Origin: Piscinibacter sp. XHJ-5
GTDB lineage: Bacteria > Pseudomonadota > Gammaproteobacteria > Burkholderiales > Burkholderiaceae_C
NCBI RefSeq assembly: GCF_029855045.1
Contig: NZ_CP123228.1
Span: 3,782,001-3,846,000 of the forward strand
Length of the DNA stretch: 64,000 nucleotides
Reading direction: 5' to 3'
The notes under the pieces are model-generated. The model ran no database searches. It had not been told where the DNA came from and saw nothing but the letters and a program-made list of their open reading frames with translations. This document shows, in pieces, positions 43,740 to 53,045 of the stretch. Position 1 is the first letter of the stretch. Each line of letters opens with the position of its first letter. The translations under genes were made by a program, and so were the position numbers.

Positions 43740-44285
43740 ATGTCCTCCCCGCTTCCCAGTTCCTGGCGCCGCGAGCGCTTCATCGATCCCGATTCCGCCG
43801 ACAACGACGCACGCCGCCTGCTGCGCCTGCTGCTGGCGCAGAACGGCTCGACGACGCGCCTGTGCGAGACCATCGCGGATGGTCCTGTCTCGCTGCAGGT
43901 GCTGCACCAGGCGCCCACCGAGAACGTTCCCTTGCTGGTGCGCGAGGCGTTGCCCGGCGCGCGCTTCATCGAGCGCATCACCAGCCTGGCCGCGCACGGC
44001 GAGGTGATGATGGACAACCTCACCTACATCGCCTTGCACGGCCTCGACGGCACGCTGCAACGCGAGCTCGAGGCGGGCCAGGCTCCCATCGGCCACCTGC
44101 TCGCGCGCCTGTGGGTGCGACGCGAAAGCGTGTCCGATGCGGCTGCCCTCCACCACCGCCTGTGGGGCATGGTCGGCACGCCGGATCCGGCGTCGGCACG
44201 CGCCTACCGCATCGTCACGCCGGAAGGCCCGCGCATGCTGATCGCCGAAACGTACCGGCGCGGCATGCTGATGCAGCGGCTCTAG
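43740..44285 (+). CDS. chorismate lyase-like (UbiC/DUF98 superfamily) protein
   Basis: A 181-residue protein resembling chorismate pyruvate-lyase folds: NGSTTRLCETI near the start, then QAPIGHLLARLWVRRESV, the LWG and a final RMLIAETYRRGML matching the conserved Glu region of UbiC (LLTELF). UbiC makes 4-hydroxybenzoate for ubiquinone. The N-terminal substrate-gripping residues are diverged, so activity is uncertain. The ATG at 43740 is favoured over 43710, which would add a basic leader. 48 bp after the SlyD-like gene. Confidence 0.7.
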   Translation: MSSPLPSSWRRERFIDPDSADNDARRLLRLLLAQNGSTTRLCETIADGPVSLQVLHQAPTENVPLLVREALPGARFIERITSLAAHGEVMMDNLTYIALHGLDGTLQRELEAGQAPIGHLLARLWVRRESVSDAAALHHRLWGMVGTPDPASARAYRIVTPEGPRMLIAETYRRGMLMQRL

Positions 44286-44298
44286 AACGCCGTCCCGC

Positions 44299-44322
44299 AA
44301 GCCGGCGACCGCGGGCCGGCTT
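44299..44322. terminator. hairpin between convergent genes
   Basis: AAGCCGGC (44299-44306) pairs with GCCGGCTT (44315-44322) around an 8-nt loop. It lies between the stops of the chorismate-lyase-like gene (44285) and the RND gene (44326), so it can end both transcripts. Only short A/T ends flank the stem. Confidence 0.6.
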
Positions 44323-44325
44323 CGC

Positions 44326-47300
44326 TCAGGAATGTGCCGCGGCCTGCTCCGGCGTCGTCACGGGCCCCTTGCCGCTGAAGCGGTCGAGCGCAAGGTAGAT
44401 CACCGGCGTGATGTACAGCGTGATCGCCTGCGAGAACACCAGCCCGCCGACGACTGCGAGGCCCAGCGGCTGACGCAGCTCGGCGCCGGCGCCCAGGCCG
44501 AGGGCGATCGGGATCGCGCCCATGAGCGCGGCCAGCGTGGTCATCATGATCGGGCGAAAGCGCAGGATGCATGCCTCGCGGATCGCCTGCTCGGCCGGCA
44601 TGCCCTGCGTGCGCTGCGCATCGAGCGCGAAGTCGATCATCATGATCGCGTTCTTCTTCACGATGCCGATCAGCAGCAGGATGCCGATCGTCGCGATGAG
44701 CGTGAGGTCCATGCCGAACAGGCGCAGCATCAGCAGCGCGCCCACCGCGGCCGACGGCAGGCCGGCAAGGATGGTGATCGGATGGATGTAGCTCTCGTAC
44801 AGCACGCCCAGCAGCACATAGATGACGAGCAGCGCCGCGATGATGAGGAGGGCCTGGCTGCCCTGCGAGCTCTTGAACACGGCGGCGTCGCCGCCGTAGC
44901 TCGTGATGATCGTCGCCGGCATGCGGATCTGCTCGCGTGCCTGCTCGATCTTCGCCGTGGCGTCGCCGAGCGCCACGCCGGGCCCGAGGTTGAAAGACAC
45001 CGTCACGGCCTGCAGCTGACCCACGTGGTTGATCGAGGTGGGCCCCACCGTGCGCTCCACGGTCGCGAAGCTCGACAGCGGCACCAGCGCGCCGGTGCTC
45101 GATCGCACATAGATGTTGTTGAAGGCGCTCTCGTCCTGCTTGGCGTTGGGCGCCACCTCCATGATCACCTGATAGCTGTCGACGGGCGTGTAGATGGTCG
45201 AGACCTGACGCTCGCCGAAGGCGCTGAACAGCGCGTTGCGCACCGCATCGATGGACACGCCCAGCGTGTTGGCGCGATCGCGGTCGATGCGCAGCGAGGC
45301 CTGCAGGCCTCGCAGCTGCGAGTCGCTGGTCACGTCGCGGAAGGCCGGATCGGCGCGCAGCCGCTCCTGCAGCCTGGCGGCCCAGTCGCTCAGCTCGTCG
45401 GCCTTCACGCTCTGCAGGATGTACTGGTACTGCGCCTTGCTCTGCCGACCGCCCAGCTGCAGGTTCTGGATGGGCCGCATGAAGACCGTGATGCCGGCCA
45501 CGTCACGCAGCTTGCGGCGCAGGCCCTCGATCACCTGCTTCATCGGAGGGCGCTGCGCGCGCGGCTTGAGGTTGATGAACATGCGGCCGGAGTTCTGTGC
45601 GCCGCTGCCGCCGTTGAACGAGCTGACGGTCAGCACGTTGGGGTCCTCGCGCAGGATCGCGGCGACGCGGTCCTGCAGCCGCACCATCTCGGGAAAGGAG
45701 GTGTCCTCGGACGCTTCGGTGGACACCTGGATCTGCCCGATGTCCTCCTCGGGGAAGAAGCCCTTGGGAATCGCCGCGAACAGCCACGCGGTGGCCGCGA
45801 ACGTGAGCAACGCGACGACCAGCACCGACTTGCGATGACGCAGGGCGCCATCCAGCGTGCGCGTGTACAGCGCCAGCGTTGCGTCGAAGGCGCGGCTGAA
45901 GACGCGCACCAGCGCGCCCGGCGGCTTCTTGTGCTGCTCGTCGGTGAGGAAGCGTGCGGCCAGCATGGGAACGAGGGTCAGCGAAACGAAGGCAGACACC
46001 ACGATCGCCAGCGACACGATGACCGCGAACTCGTGGAACAGCAGGCCGATGACGCCAGGCATGAAGAAGATCGGGATGAAGACCGCGATCAGCGAGCTCG
46101 AGATCGAGATGATGGTGAAGCCGACCTCGCGCGAGCCCTTGAGCGCCGCCTCGAAGGGCGGCATGCCCTCCTCCACGTGTCGCATGATGTTCTCGAGCAT
46201 CACGATGGCGTCGTCGACCACCAGGCCCACCGCGAGCGTGAGCCCGAGCAGCGAGATGTTGTCGATCGTGTAGCCGAAGGCCCACAGCAGCGCGATGGCG
46301 CCGACCAGCGACACCGGCAGCGACAGCGTGGGAATCACCGTGGCGACGAAGCGGCGCAGGAACAGGAAGATCACCAGCACCACCAGCGCGATCGTCCCGA
46401 GCATCGTCAGCGTGACGTCGTGCAGCGCCTCGCGCACCGACACCGAGCGGTCGTTGACCGGCGTGAGGCGCACCGATTGCGGCAGCTGCGCCTCGAAGCC
46501 CGGCAGGGCCCTGCGCACCGCGTCGACGACCTTCACGGTGTTGGCGTCGGGCTGGCGCAGCACCGCGAGGGTGATCGAGCTCTCGCCGTTGAAGCTGGCC
46601 GAGGTCTTGACGGTCTCGAAGCTGTCTTCCACCTGCGCCACGTCGCGCAGCCGCACCGGGTTGCCGTTGCGGCTGCTGACGATGAGCTCGGCGAATTCGG
46701 CGGCATTGCGCAGCTGGCGGTTGGCCTGCAGGGTCAGCGTCTGCCGCGGGCCTTCGAGCGTGCCGACCGGCGTGTTGGCGTTGGCGCCGCGAAGCGCAGC
46801 AGTGAGCTCGTCGAGACTGATGTTGCGCGCCGCGAGCGCATCGGGCAGCACGCGCACCCGCACCGCAAAGCGCTTCTGGCCGAAGATGTTTACCTGCGCC
46901 ACGCCTTCCAGCGTGGACAGCGTCGGCGAGATCAGGTGCTCGGCGTAGTCGTTCAGGTCCGACAGGTTCAGCGACGGCGAGGTCATCGCGATCAGCAGCA
47001 CCGGCGCGTCGGCCGGGTTGACCTTGCGATACGACGGCGGACTGGTCATGTCGTCGGGCAGCGAGCGCTGCGCGCGCAGCAGCGCGGCCTGCACGTCGAC
47101 CGACGCGGCGTCGATGTCGCGACCTTCGTCGAACTCCAGCGTCAGCGAGGTGTTGCCCAGCGTGTTGCTGGAGCTGATGACGGACAGGCCCGGGATGGTC
47201 GAGAACTGCTTCTCGAGCTGCAGCGCCACCGAGGAGGCCATGGTCTCGGGACTGGCGCCCGGCAACGATGCCGACACGTTGATGACCGGCGTGTTGTAGC

Positions 47301-47415
47301 TCGGCAGCGCAGCCACCGGGATGCTGCGGTAGCCGATGATGCCGGCCACCACGATGGCCGCATTGAGAAGCACCGTCATCACCGGACGGCGGACGAACAG
47401 CTCCGACAGGTTCAT
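44326..47415 (-). CDS. RND multidrug efflux transporter, MdtB/MdtC/MuxB-like
   Basis: A 1029-residue HAE1-type RND pump of the inner membrane. The N-terminal MNLSELFVRRPVMTVLLN, PSYNTPVINVSASLPGASPETM and FSTIPGLSVISSSNTLGNTS patterns match the MdtB/MdtC class. The proton-relay Asp pair is in GLVVDDAIVMLENI. Twelve helices with two large periplasmic loops are intact. It follows the adaptor gene by 31 bp. No outer-membrane channel gene lies next to it, so a TolC-type protein elsewhere must be used. Substrates cannot be told from sequence. Confidence 0.93.
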   Translation of the reverse strand: MNLSELFVRRPVMTVLLNAAIVVAGIIGYRSIPVAALPSYNTPVINVSASLPGASPETMASSVALQLEKQFSTIPGLSVISSSNTLGNTSLTLEFDEGRDIDAASVDVQAALLRAQRSLPDDMTSPPSYRKVNPADAPVLLIAMTSPSLNLSDLNDYAEHLISPTLSTLEGVAQVNIFGQKRFAVRVRVLPDALAARNISLDELTAALRGANANTPVGTLEGPRQTLTLQANRQLRNAAEFAELIVSSRNGNPVRLRDVAQVEDSFETVKTSASFNGESSITLAVLRQPDANTVKVVDAVRRALPGFEAQLPQSVRLTPVNDRSVSVREALHDVTLTMLGTIALVVLVIFLFLRRFVATVIPTLSLPVSLVGAIALLWAFGYTIDNISLLGLTLAVGLVVDDAIVMLENIMRHVEEGMPPFEAALKGSREVGFTIISISSSLIAVFIPIFFMPGVIGLLFHEFAVIVSLAIVVSAFVSLTLVPMLAARFLTDEQHKKPPGALVRVFSRAFDATLALYTRTLDGALRHRKSVLVVALLTFAATAWLFAAIPKGFFPEEDIGQIQVSTEASEDTSFPEMVRLQDRVAAILREDPNVLTVSSFNGGSGAQNSGRMFINLKPRAQRPPMKQVIEGLRRKLRDVAGITVFMRPIQNLQLGGRQSKAQYQYILQSVKADELSDWAARLQERLRADPAFRDVTSDSQLRGLQASLRIDRDRANTLGVSIDAVRNALFSAFGERQVSTIYTPVDSYQVIMEVAPNAKQDESAFNNIYVRSSTGALVPLSSFATVERTVGPTSINHVGQLQAVTVSFNLGPGVALGDATAKIEQAREQIRMPATIITSYGGDAAVFKSSQGSQALLIIAALLVIYVLLGVLYESYIHPITILAGLPSAAVGALLMLRLFGMDLTLIATIGILLLIGIVKKNAIMMIDFALDAQRTQGMPAEQAIREACILRFRPIMMTTLAALMGAIPIALGLGAGAELRQPLGLAVVGGLVFSQAITLYITPVIYLALDRFSGKGPVTTPEQAAAHS

Positions 47416-47446
47416 GACAGCCCCTCGTCTGCTCGGGCTGGCGACG

Positions 47447-48631
47447 TCATGGCGACGCTCCCGAGCCCGGCGTCGATGCACCACTGCGCCGACCCTGCCC
47501 CGGACCGCTGGCGCCGCCGGCGGCCCGCTCGACGACCGCGACGCCGGGTCGCACGTTCTGCCGGCCGTCCACGATGATGCGCTCGCCGGCTTGCACGCCG
47601 GTCACCACCGCATCCTGGCCGACCGCCTGCACCACCTCGACCGGTTTGGACTGCACCTTGTCGTTCGCGTCCACGACGAACACAACCTTGCCGCGCGCGC
47701 CCTGCACGATGGCGGCCTGCGGCACCACGATGGCCCCCTTGAGCGTCTGCACGGCGAGCTTGACGCCGACGAAAGCCCCCGGCCACAGCTTCTCTTCGGG
47801 GTTGTCGAACACCGCCTTCACCTTCACCGCGCCGGAGGACGCGTCGACGACGTTGTCGACGAAGTGAAGCCTGCCCTGCATCGAGCCGCGGCCCTCGGGC
47901 AGCACCACGGTGACGCGGCCGCCGCCGCTGCGCAGCGTCTGCAGCGCATCGGACAGGTTGCGCTGCGGCAGGCTGAAGGCCACCGCGATCGGGTCGAGCT
48001 GCGTGATGGTGACCAGTGGCGTGGCGGTGCTCGGCGACACGAAGCTGCCGGGCGCAACCGGCACCAGGCCGGCGCGGCCGGCGTACGGGGCGACGATGCG
48101 GCTGTACGACAGGCTCACGCGCGCCGCCTCGACGGCCGCCCGGTCAGCCGCCACCGCCGCGCGCTGCGCGTCGACCAGCGTCTGGTTGGTGTCGACCGCC
48201 ACCTGCGACACGAAGTTCTGCGCCACCAGCTCCTTGCTGCGCGCCAGGTTGCGCTCGGCATCGGCCAGCGAAGCGAGGTCGCGCTGGAGCTGCGCCTGCG
48301 CCTTCGCCACGTCGGTCTGCATGGCGCGGGCATCGAGGGTGAACAGCGGCTCGCCCACGCGCACGAACTGGCCCTCGCGCACATGCACCTTGTCGACGAC
48401 GGCAGCGACCTGAGGACGGATCTCGACGCTGTTGAGCGAGGTCACGGTGCCGGTCGCGTCGAGCGCCACTTCGACGTCGCGCTGCTCGGCGCGCACGGTG
48501 CTCACGCTGACCGGCGCGCCGGCCGCGGAGGCGCTCGATGCCGGCGAGGCGGCGGTGGGCGCATCGGACTTGCCGCATCCCGTCAGCAGCAGCGCGAGGA
48601 CCGCGGCGGCCCCTAGGATCTTGTTGTTCAT
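47447..48631 (-). CDS. RND periplasmic adaptor (membrane fusion) lipoprotein
   Basis: A 394-residue adaptor with lipobox LTGC (Cys19). It contains a lipoyl-like domain (GTVTSLNSVEIRPQVAAVVDKVHVREGQFV), a coiled-coil hairpin of about 80 residues, a second lipoyl half (YSRIVAPYAGRAGL) and a beta-barrel. The C-terminus is a Gly/Ser-rich tail. It bridges the pump and an outer-membrane channel. First gene of the two-gene efflux operon; no local regulator gene is present. Confidence 0.92.
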   Translation of the reverse strand: MNNKILGAAAVLALLLTGCGKSDAPTAASPASSASAAGAPVSVSTVRAEQRDVEVALDATGTVTSLNSVEIRPQVAAVVDKVHVREGQFVRVGEPLFTLDARAMQTDVAKAQAQLQRDLASLADAERNLARSKELVAQNFVSQVAVDTNQTLVDAQRAAVAADRAAVEAARVSLSYSRIVAPYAGRAGLVPVAPGSFVSPSTATPLVTITQLDPIAVAFSLPQRNLSDALQTLRSGGGRVTVVLPEGRGSMQGRLHFVDNVVDASSGAVKVKAVFDNPEEKLWPGAFVGVKLAVQTLKGAIVVPQAAIVQGARGKVVFVVDANDKVQSKPVEVVQAVGQDAVVTGVQAGERIIVDGRQNVRPGVAVVERAAGGASGPGQGRRSGASTPGSGASP

Positions 48632-48749
48632 GCGAGTGTTCGGCTTGCGTGGAATCGAGGGGCAGCCGGCCATCATGTGCAGGCGGTGTTGCTGCAATGT
48701 TGCCCGGCAAACCGCGCGCCCGCCGACCGCCGGATGCGACCCCCAGCAT

Positions 48750-48768
48750 GCACCCCAACGGGGCGTGC
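48750..48768 (-). terminator. possible hairpin after dut
   Basis: GCACCCC (48750-48756) pairs with GGGGCGTGC (48760-48768) with one bulged C, about 11 bases after the dut stop. No U-tract. The rest of the 148-bp gap to the adaptor gene shows nothing clear. Confidence 0.3.
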
Positions 48769-48779
48769 GGGCTACGGGA

Positions 48780-49229
48780 TCAATGCTTACCCGTGGAGCC
48801 GAATCCGCCCTCGCCGCGGTGCGACTGCTCGAAGTCGTCCACCACGTGGAAGCTCGCCTGCACCACCGGCACGATGACGAGCTGCGCGATGCGCTCCATC
48901 GGCTGGACGGTGAACGTTGCCTGGCCGCGGTTCCAGCAGCTCACCATCAGGGGACCCTGGTAGTCGGAGTCGATGAGGCCCACCAGGTTGCCCAGCACGA
49001 TGCCGTGCTTGTGGCCCAGTCCCGAGCGCGGAAGGATCATCGCGGCCAGCCCGGGGTCGCCGATGTGGATGGCGAGCCCTGTGGGGATGAGCTGCGACTG
49101 GCCCGGCTCCAGCAGCAGCGGCGCATCCAGGCAGGCGCGCAGATCCAGGCCGGCGCTGCCGGGCGTGGCGTAGGCGGGCATCTGCTCGGCCATGCGGCGG
49201 TCGAGCACTTTCACGTCGATGATGGTCAT
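48780..49229 (-). CDS. dut: dUTP diphosphatase
   Basis: A 149-residue trimeric dUTPase that converts dUTP to dUMP and keeps uracil out of DNA. Five motifs are visible: [39 protein letters not shown] and the C-terminal [11 protein letters not shown]. Its ATG overlaps the coaBC stop (ATGA), giving a coupled lepB-coaBC-dut order; coaBC-dut adjacency is also found in E. coli. Length is normal. Confidence 0.96.
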   Translation of the reverse strand: MTIIDVKVLDRRMAEQMPAYATPGSAGLDLRACLDAPLLLEPGQSQLIPTGLAIHIGDPGLAAMILPRSGLGHKHGIVLGNLVGLIDSDYQGPLMVSCWNRGQATFTVQPMERIAQLVIVPVVQASFHVVDDFEQSHRGEGGFGSTGKH

Positions 49230-50464
49230 GCGGTGTGGGAAGAGAGTCGGGATGCGATTTCGGCGACGAGCTGCCGCGCCAGCGTGAGCTTGTCCGCAGT
49301 CGGCAGCTCGCGCTGGCCGCGCGCGTCGACCAGCAGAAGCGCGTTGTCATCGCGGCCGAAGGTGGCCGGGCCGAGGTTGCCGATGATCAGGGGCACGTTC
49401 TTGCGCTCCAGCTTCTCGCGCGCGTGCTTCAGCAGGTCATGGCTCTCGGCCGCGAAGCCGACGCAGAAAGGCCGCTTCGGCAGGCGCGCGACTGCCGCGA
49501 GGATGTCGGGGTTCTCGGTCAGCTCGAAGGCGGGGGCGACCTTGTTGCCGTTCTTCTTGATCTTCTGCTCGGACAGCGTGGCCGGCCGCCAGTCGGCCAC
49601 GGCCGCCGTCGCGACGAAGACGTCGTGCTGCGCGGCCGCCGGCAGCACCGCGTCGTGCATCTGCTGCGCCGTGCGCACGTCGATGCGCCGCACGCCCCGG
49701 GGCGTGGGCAGGTGCACCGGGCCGGCCACCAGCGTCACCTGCGCGCCGGCCTCCTGCGCCGCGCGCGCGATGGCGAACCCCATCTTGCCGCTGGACAGGT
49801 TGGTGATGCCGCGCACCGGATCGATCGGCTCGAAGGTCGGCCCGGCAGTGATGAGCACGCGGCGACCGAGCAGCGCCTTCGGCTGGAAGAAGGCCACCAT
49901 GTCCGCCAGCAGCTCGTCGGCCTCCAGCATGCGACCGTCGCCGATTTCGCCGCAGGCCTGGTCCCCAGCGGCCGGGCCGAGGATGGTGGTGCGGTCTGCG
50001 CGCAGCTGCGCCAGGTTGCGCTGCGTGGCCGGATGCGCCCACATCTCGCGGTTCATCGCCGGCGCGAGCAGCAGCGGGCAGCGCTCGATCGGCCGCGCCA
50101 GGCACAGCAGGCTCAGCAGCTCGTCGGCACGACCGGTGGCCAGCCGCGCCATGAAGTCGGCGCTGGCCGGGGCGACGAGCACCGCATCGGCTTCGCGCGT
50201 GAGGTTGATGTGCGCCATGCTGTTGGGCTCGCGCGCATCCCACTGGCTGGTGTAGACCTTGCGATTCGACAGCGCCTGCAGCGTGGTGGCGGTGATGAAG
50301 TGCTCGGCCGCCTCGGTCATCACGACCTGCACGGTGGCGCCGGCCTTCACCAGCTCGCGCGTCAGGTCGGCAGCCTTGTAGCAGGCGATGCCGCCCGACA
50401 GCCCCAGGACGATGTGCTTGCCGGCCAGGTCCTGGCGCTCGCCTCCCGTCACAACGCCGTCCAT
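49226..50464 (-). CDS. coaBC: phosphopantothenoylcysteine decarboxylase/synthetase
   Basis: A 412-residue bifunctional coenzyme A enzyme. The CoaC flavoprotein half has [17 protein letters not shown], the catalytic-His region [13 protein letters not shown] and APAMNREMW; the CoaB half has [25 protein letters not shown] and the NAMK-like [19 protein letters not shown]. Two starts are possible: the ATG at 50464, overlapping lepB by 16 bases, or the GTG at 50452 in a GTGA overlap with the lepB stop. The ATG is given. Either way it is coupled to lepB. Confidence 0.93.
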   Translation of the reverse strand: MDGVVTGGERQDLAGKHIVLGLSGGIACYKAADLTRELVKAGATVQVVMTEAAEHFITATTLQALSNRKVYTSQWDAREPNSMAHINLTREADAVLVAPASADFMARLATGRADELLSLLCLARPIERCPLLLAPAMNREMWAHPATQRNLAQLRADRTTILGPAAGDQACGEIGDGRMLEADELLADMVAFFQPKALLGRRVLITAGPTFEPIDPVRGITNLSSGKMGFAIARAAQEAGAQVTLVAGPVHLPTPRGVRRIDVRTAQQMHDAVLPAAAQHDVFVATAAVADWRPATLSEQKIKKNGNKVAPAFELTENPDILAAVARLPKRPFCVGFAAESHDLLKHAREKLERKNVPLIIGNLGPATFGRDDNALLLVDARGQRELPTADKLTLARQLVAEIASRLSSHTA

Positions 50465-51249
50465 GCGCGCTTCAGGTCGCCGAAGTTGAACAGCACGCGC
50501 ACCGCCTTGCCATACACCTGCTCGTGCGGCAGGAAGCCCCAGATGCGGGAATCGGCCGAGTTGTCGCGGTTGTCGCCGAGCATCAGGTACTGGCCGGCCG
50601 GCACCGCGCACTCCCAGGCGCCGGCACGCTCGCTGCGGCAATGCGCCGCAAGCCCGGGATCCCCCAGGTTCAGCGGCAGCCGGCCCTGCACGAACGGATT
50701 GATCTTCAACTCGCGAGCCGCGGCGCCGGCGGTCTCGCGCACCAGAAGCTGGCCGCGGTCCTCGGCGGCGGTTCCGTCGCCGACCTGCTGCACATCGAAG
50801 GGCTCACCGTTGACGCTGACGACGCCGTCGAGGAAGGACACGCGGTCGCCGGGCAGGCCGACCAGGCGCTTCACGTAGAACTGCGAGACGTCCAGGGGAT
50901 AGCGGAACACGACCACGTCGCCGCGCTGAGGGCGTCCCCATTCGAAAGCGGTGTTGGTGAACGGCAGCCGCGGCCCGTAGGCGAAATGGTTGACGAGCAG
51001 GTAGTCGCCGACCCGCAAGGTGGGCTCCATCGAGCCGCTGGGCACCTTGGGCCAGTCGGCCACGGCGACGCGGCAGGTGAACATCAGCGCGACCACGGCG
51101 AACAGCTCGGCGCCGAAGCTCACCCACAGCGGCTTTTTCACCGGTGCGTGGTCCATGCGGCGCAGCTTGAAGCGCCAGGCCAGCCAGCACGCGCCGGTGA
51201 GCAGGGTCGCGAGGAAGAGGATTTCGTTGATCGAGAAGCCGATGAGCAT
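50449..51249 (-). CDS. lepB: signal peptidase I
   Basis: A 266-residue inner-membrane protease that removes signal peptides of exported proteins. Two N-terminal helices (about 8-25 and 43-62), catalytic Ser73 in PSGSMEPTL and Lys127 in YVKRLVGLPGD, plus box E LGDNRDNSADSRIWGF. The start at 51249 has AAGAGA about 9 bases upstream; an ATG three codons earlier is an alternative. In many Burkholderiales lepB is next to lepA and rnc; here it is next to coaBC. Confidence 0.94.
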   Translation of the reverse strand: MLIGFSINEILFLATLLTGACWLAWRFKLRRMDHAPVKKPLWVSFGAELFAVVALMFTCRVAVADWPKVPSGSMEPTLRVGDYLLVNHFAYGPRLPFTNTAFEWGRPQRGDVVVFRYPLDVSQFYVKRLVGLPGDRVSFLDGVVSVNGEPFDVQQVGDGTAAEDRGQLLVRETAGAAARELKINPFVQGRLPLNLGDPGLAAHCRSERAGAWECAVPAGQYLMLGDNRDNSADSRIWGFLPHEQVYGKAVRVLFNFGDLKRAWTAL

Positions 51250-51425
51250 GGACCGCATCTCTTGTCTGCCTCGGAGAAACCAGACGGCGATTATCGCGGG
51301 TCGGGCGCCGGCCACCGTCCGGGCACGGGCATTGCCGGGCGTAAGCCGAGCGGGATGGAAATCGACTACGTCGACGACAGGGCCATGCCGAGCCGGCAAG
51401 ATGGCCCGGCCCTCGCGAGGAAACG

Positions 51426-52388
51426 ATGACAAGACACACGCCGCGATTCATCCAGACCCACCGCAGCGACTCGGAGGAGGAGCGTGCCGCCGCGATCGCC
51501 GGCCTGCAACGCACGCCGGCCGAAGCCTCGCCGAAGTACTTCTACGACCGCCTCGGATCGCATCTGTTCGATGCGATCACGGAGCTGCCCGAGTACTACC
51601 CGACGCGCACCGAAGCGGCCATCTTCGCCGCGCGCGGCGGCGAGATGGCAGCGTGCGTCGGCCGCGGCAGCACCTTCGTCGATCTCGGCGCCGGCAACTG
51701 CGCCAAGGCCGCGCGCCTGCTGCCGCTCCTCGACGCGTCGCGCTACGTGGCGGTCGACATCTCGGCCGACTACCTGCAGGAAGCGTTGCGCGCACTGCAG
51801 CGCGAACACCCCGCGCTGGACATCGTCGGCGTCGGCATGGACTTCTCGCAATCTCCCGCCTTGCCCCCTGGCGTGCTGACGCCCGGCGAGCGCGCGGTGT
51901 TCTTCTATCCGGGCTCCAGCATCGGCAACTTCACGCCGTCGCAGGCCTGCGCCTTCCTGGCGGGCGTGCGGGTGCAAGCGGCCGGCGGTGGACTGCTGGT
52001 CGGGGTCGACCTGGTCAAGCCGGTGGCAGCGCTCGAGGCCGCGTACGACGATGCGCTGGGCGTCACGGCCGCCTTCAACCTCAACCTGCTGCGCAACATG
52101 AACCGCGCGATCGGCACCGACTTCGATCCGACGCAGTGGCGACACCTGGCGCTGTTCGACCGCGCGCAGTCGCGCATCGAGATGCACCTCGAAGCCCGCC
52201 GGGCGCTGATCGTGCGCTGGCCCGGCGGCGAGCGTGCCTTCGCGGCCGGCGAGCGCCTGCACACCGAGAACTCGTACAAGTACACGGTGGAATCGTTTGC
52301 CGCGCTGCTCTCCAAGGCGGGGTTCGCCACCAGCCGCTGCTGGACGTCGGCCGACAACGCCTTCGCGGTGTACTGGGCGCAGGCCTGA
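51426..52388 (+). CDS. egtD: L-histidine N-alpha-methyltransferase (EgtD-like)
   Basis: A 320-residue SAM-dependent enzyme that trimethylates histidine to hercynine, the first step of ergothioneine synthesis. Family features are SPKYFYDRLGSHLFDAITELPEYYPTRTE, FVDLGAGNCAKAARLL, FFYPGSSIGNFTP and HTENSYKYTVESFAALL. No egtB (sulfoxide synthase) gene is beside it, although the two are adjacent in many bacteria, so later steps must be encoded elsewhere or be absent. A relative that methylates other amines is possible but less likely. Confidence 0.9.
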   Translation: MTRHTPRFIQTHRSDSEEERAAAIAGLQRTPAEASPKYFYDRLGSHLFDAITELPEYYPTRTEAAIFAARGGEMAACVGRGSTFVDLGAGNCAKAARLLPLLDASRYVAVDISADYLQEALRALQREHPALDIVGVGMDFSQSPALPPGVLTPGERAVFFYPGSSIGNFTPSQACAFLAGVRVQAAGGGLLVGVDLVKPVAALEAAYDDALGVTAAFNLNLLRNMNRAIGTDFDPTQWRHLALFDRAQSRIEMHLEARRALIVRWPGGERAFAAGERLHTENSYKYTVESFAALLSKAGFATSRCWTSADNAFAVYWAQA

Positions 52389-52430
52389 CGGCCATCCGCC
52401 GACCCTGCCTCGCTGCAGGGGCTTTTGCCG

Positions 52431-52454
52431 AACTTTCAGTAATTCCTGAAAGTT
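52431..52454. promoter_or_regulatory. operator-like 9+9-bp inverted repeat before the gbsR-cydAB operon
   Basis: AACTTTCAG (52431-52439), spacer TAATTC, then CTGAAAGTT (52446-52454), a perfect inverted repeat. A TAGAAT -10-like hexamer is at 52460-52465, so the repeat covers the -35 zone. A dimeric winged-helix regulator, most simply the one encoded at 52472, is the likely ligand. Confidence 0.75.
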
Positions 52455-52471
52455 CTCCATAGAATGCCCTC

Positions 52472-53032
52472 ATGCCCGCGCTCACCCCGCTCGTCCGCAG
52501 CTTCGTCAGCCACTTCGGAGAGATGGGCAGCCGCTGGGGCATCAACCGCACCGTCGGGCAGATCTACGCGCTGATCTTCGTCTCGCCGCAGCCGGTCAAC
52601 GCCGACGAGATCGCCGAGGCGCTCGAGTTCTCGCGCTCCAACGTCAGCATGGGGCTCAAGGAGCTGCAGGCCTGGCGGCTGGTGAGCCTGCGCCACCTGC
52701 CCGGTGACCGGCGCGAGTACTTCGACGCGCCCAGCGACGCCTGGGAGATCTTCCGCACCCTCGCCGAGGAGCGGCGGCGCCGCGAGATCGAGCCGACGCT
52801 GTCGATGCTGCGCAACGCGCTGCTCGAGCAGCCCACCAGCGACGAGGACCGCATCGCCCAGCAGCGGATGAAGGGCATGCACGACCTGATCGAGCTCATG
52901 ACGACCTGGTTCGACGACGTTCAGCGGCTCGACGCGCGCACCCTGGCGCAGCTGATGAAGATGGGCGCCAAGGTGCAGCGCCTGCTCGAATTCGCCGGCA
53001 AGGGCAAGCCCGCCCTGCCCCCACGGACCTAG
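52472..53032 (+). CDS. GbsR/MarR-family transcriptional regulator
   Basis: A 186-residue winged-helix regulator. The HTH is about residues 27-75 (IYALIFVSPQPVNADEIAEALEFSRSNVSMGLKEL), followed by the wing RHLPGDRREYFDA and a helical dimerisation tail. No metal cysteines. The gene starts 17 bp after a perfect inverted repeat and 13 bp before cydA, so it probably controls itself and the oxidase. There is no Shine-Dalgarno before the ATG at 52472 and a -10-like hexamer ends 6 bases before it, so the mRNA may be leaderless. Confidence 0.88.
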   Translation: MPALTPLVRSFVSHFGEMGSRWGINRTVGQIYALIFVSPQPVNADEIAEALEFSRSNVSMGLKELQAWRLVSLRHLPGDRREYFDAPSDAWEIFRTLAEERRRREIEPTLSMLRNALLEQPTSDEDRIAQQRMKGMHDLIELMTTWFDDVQRLDARTLAQLMKMGAKVQRLLEFAGKGKPALPPRT

Positions 53033-53045
53033 GAGACCGCCGCGC

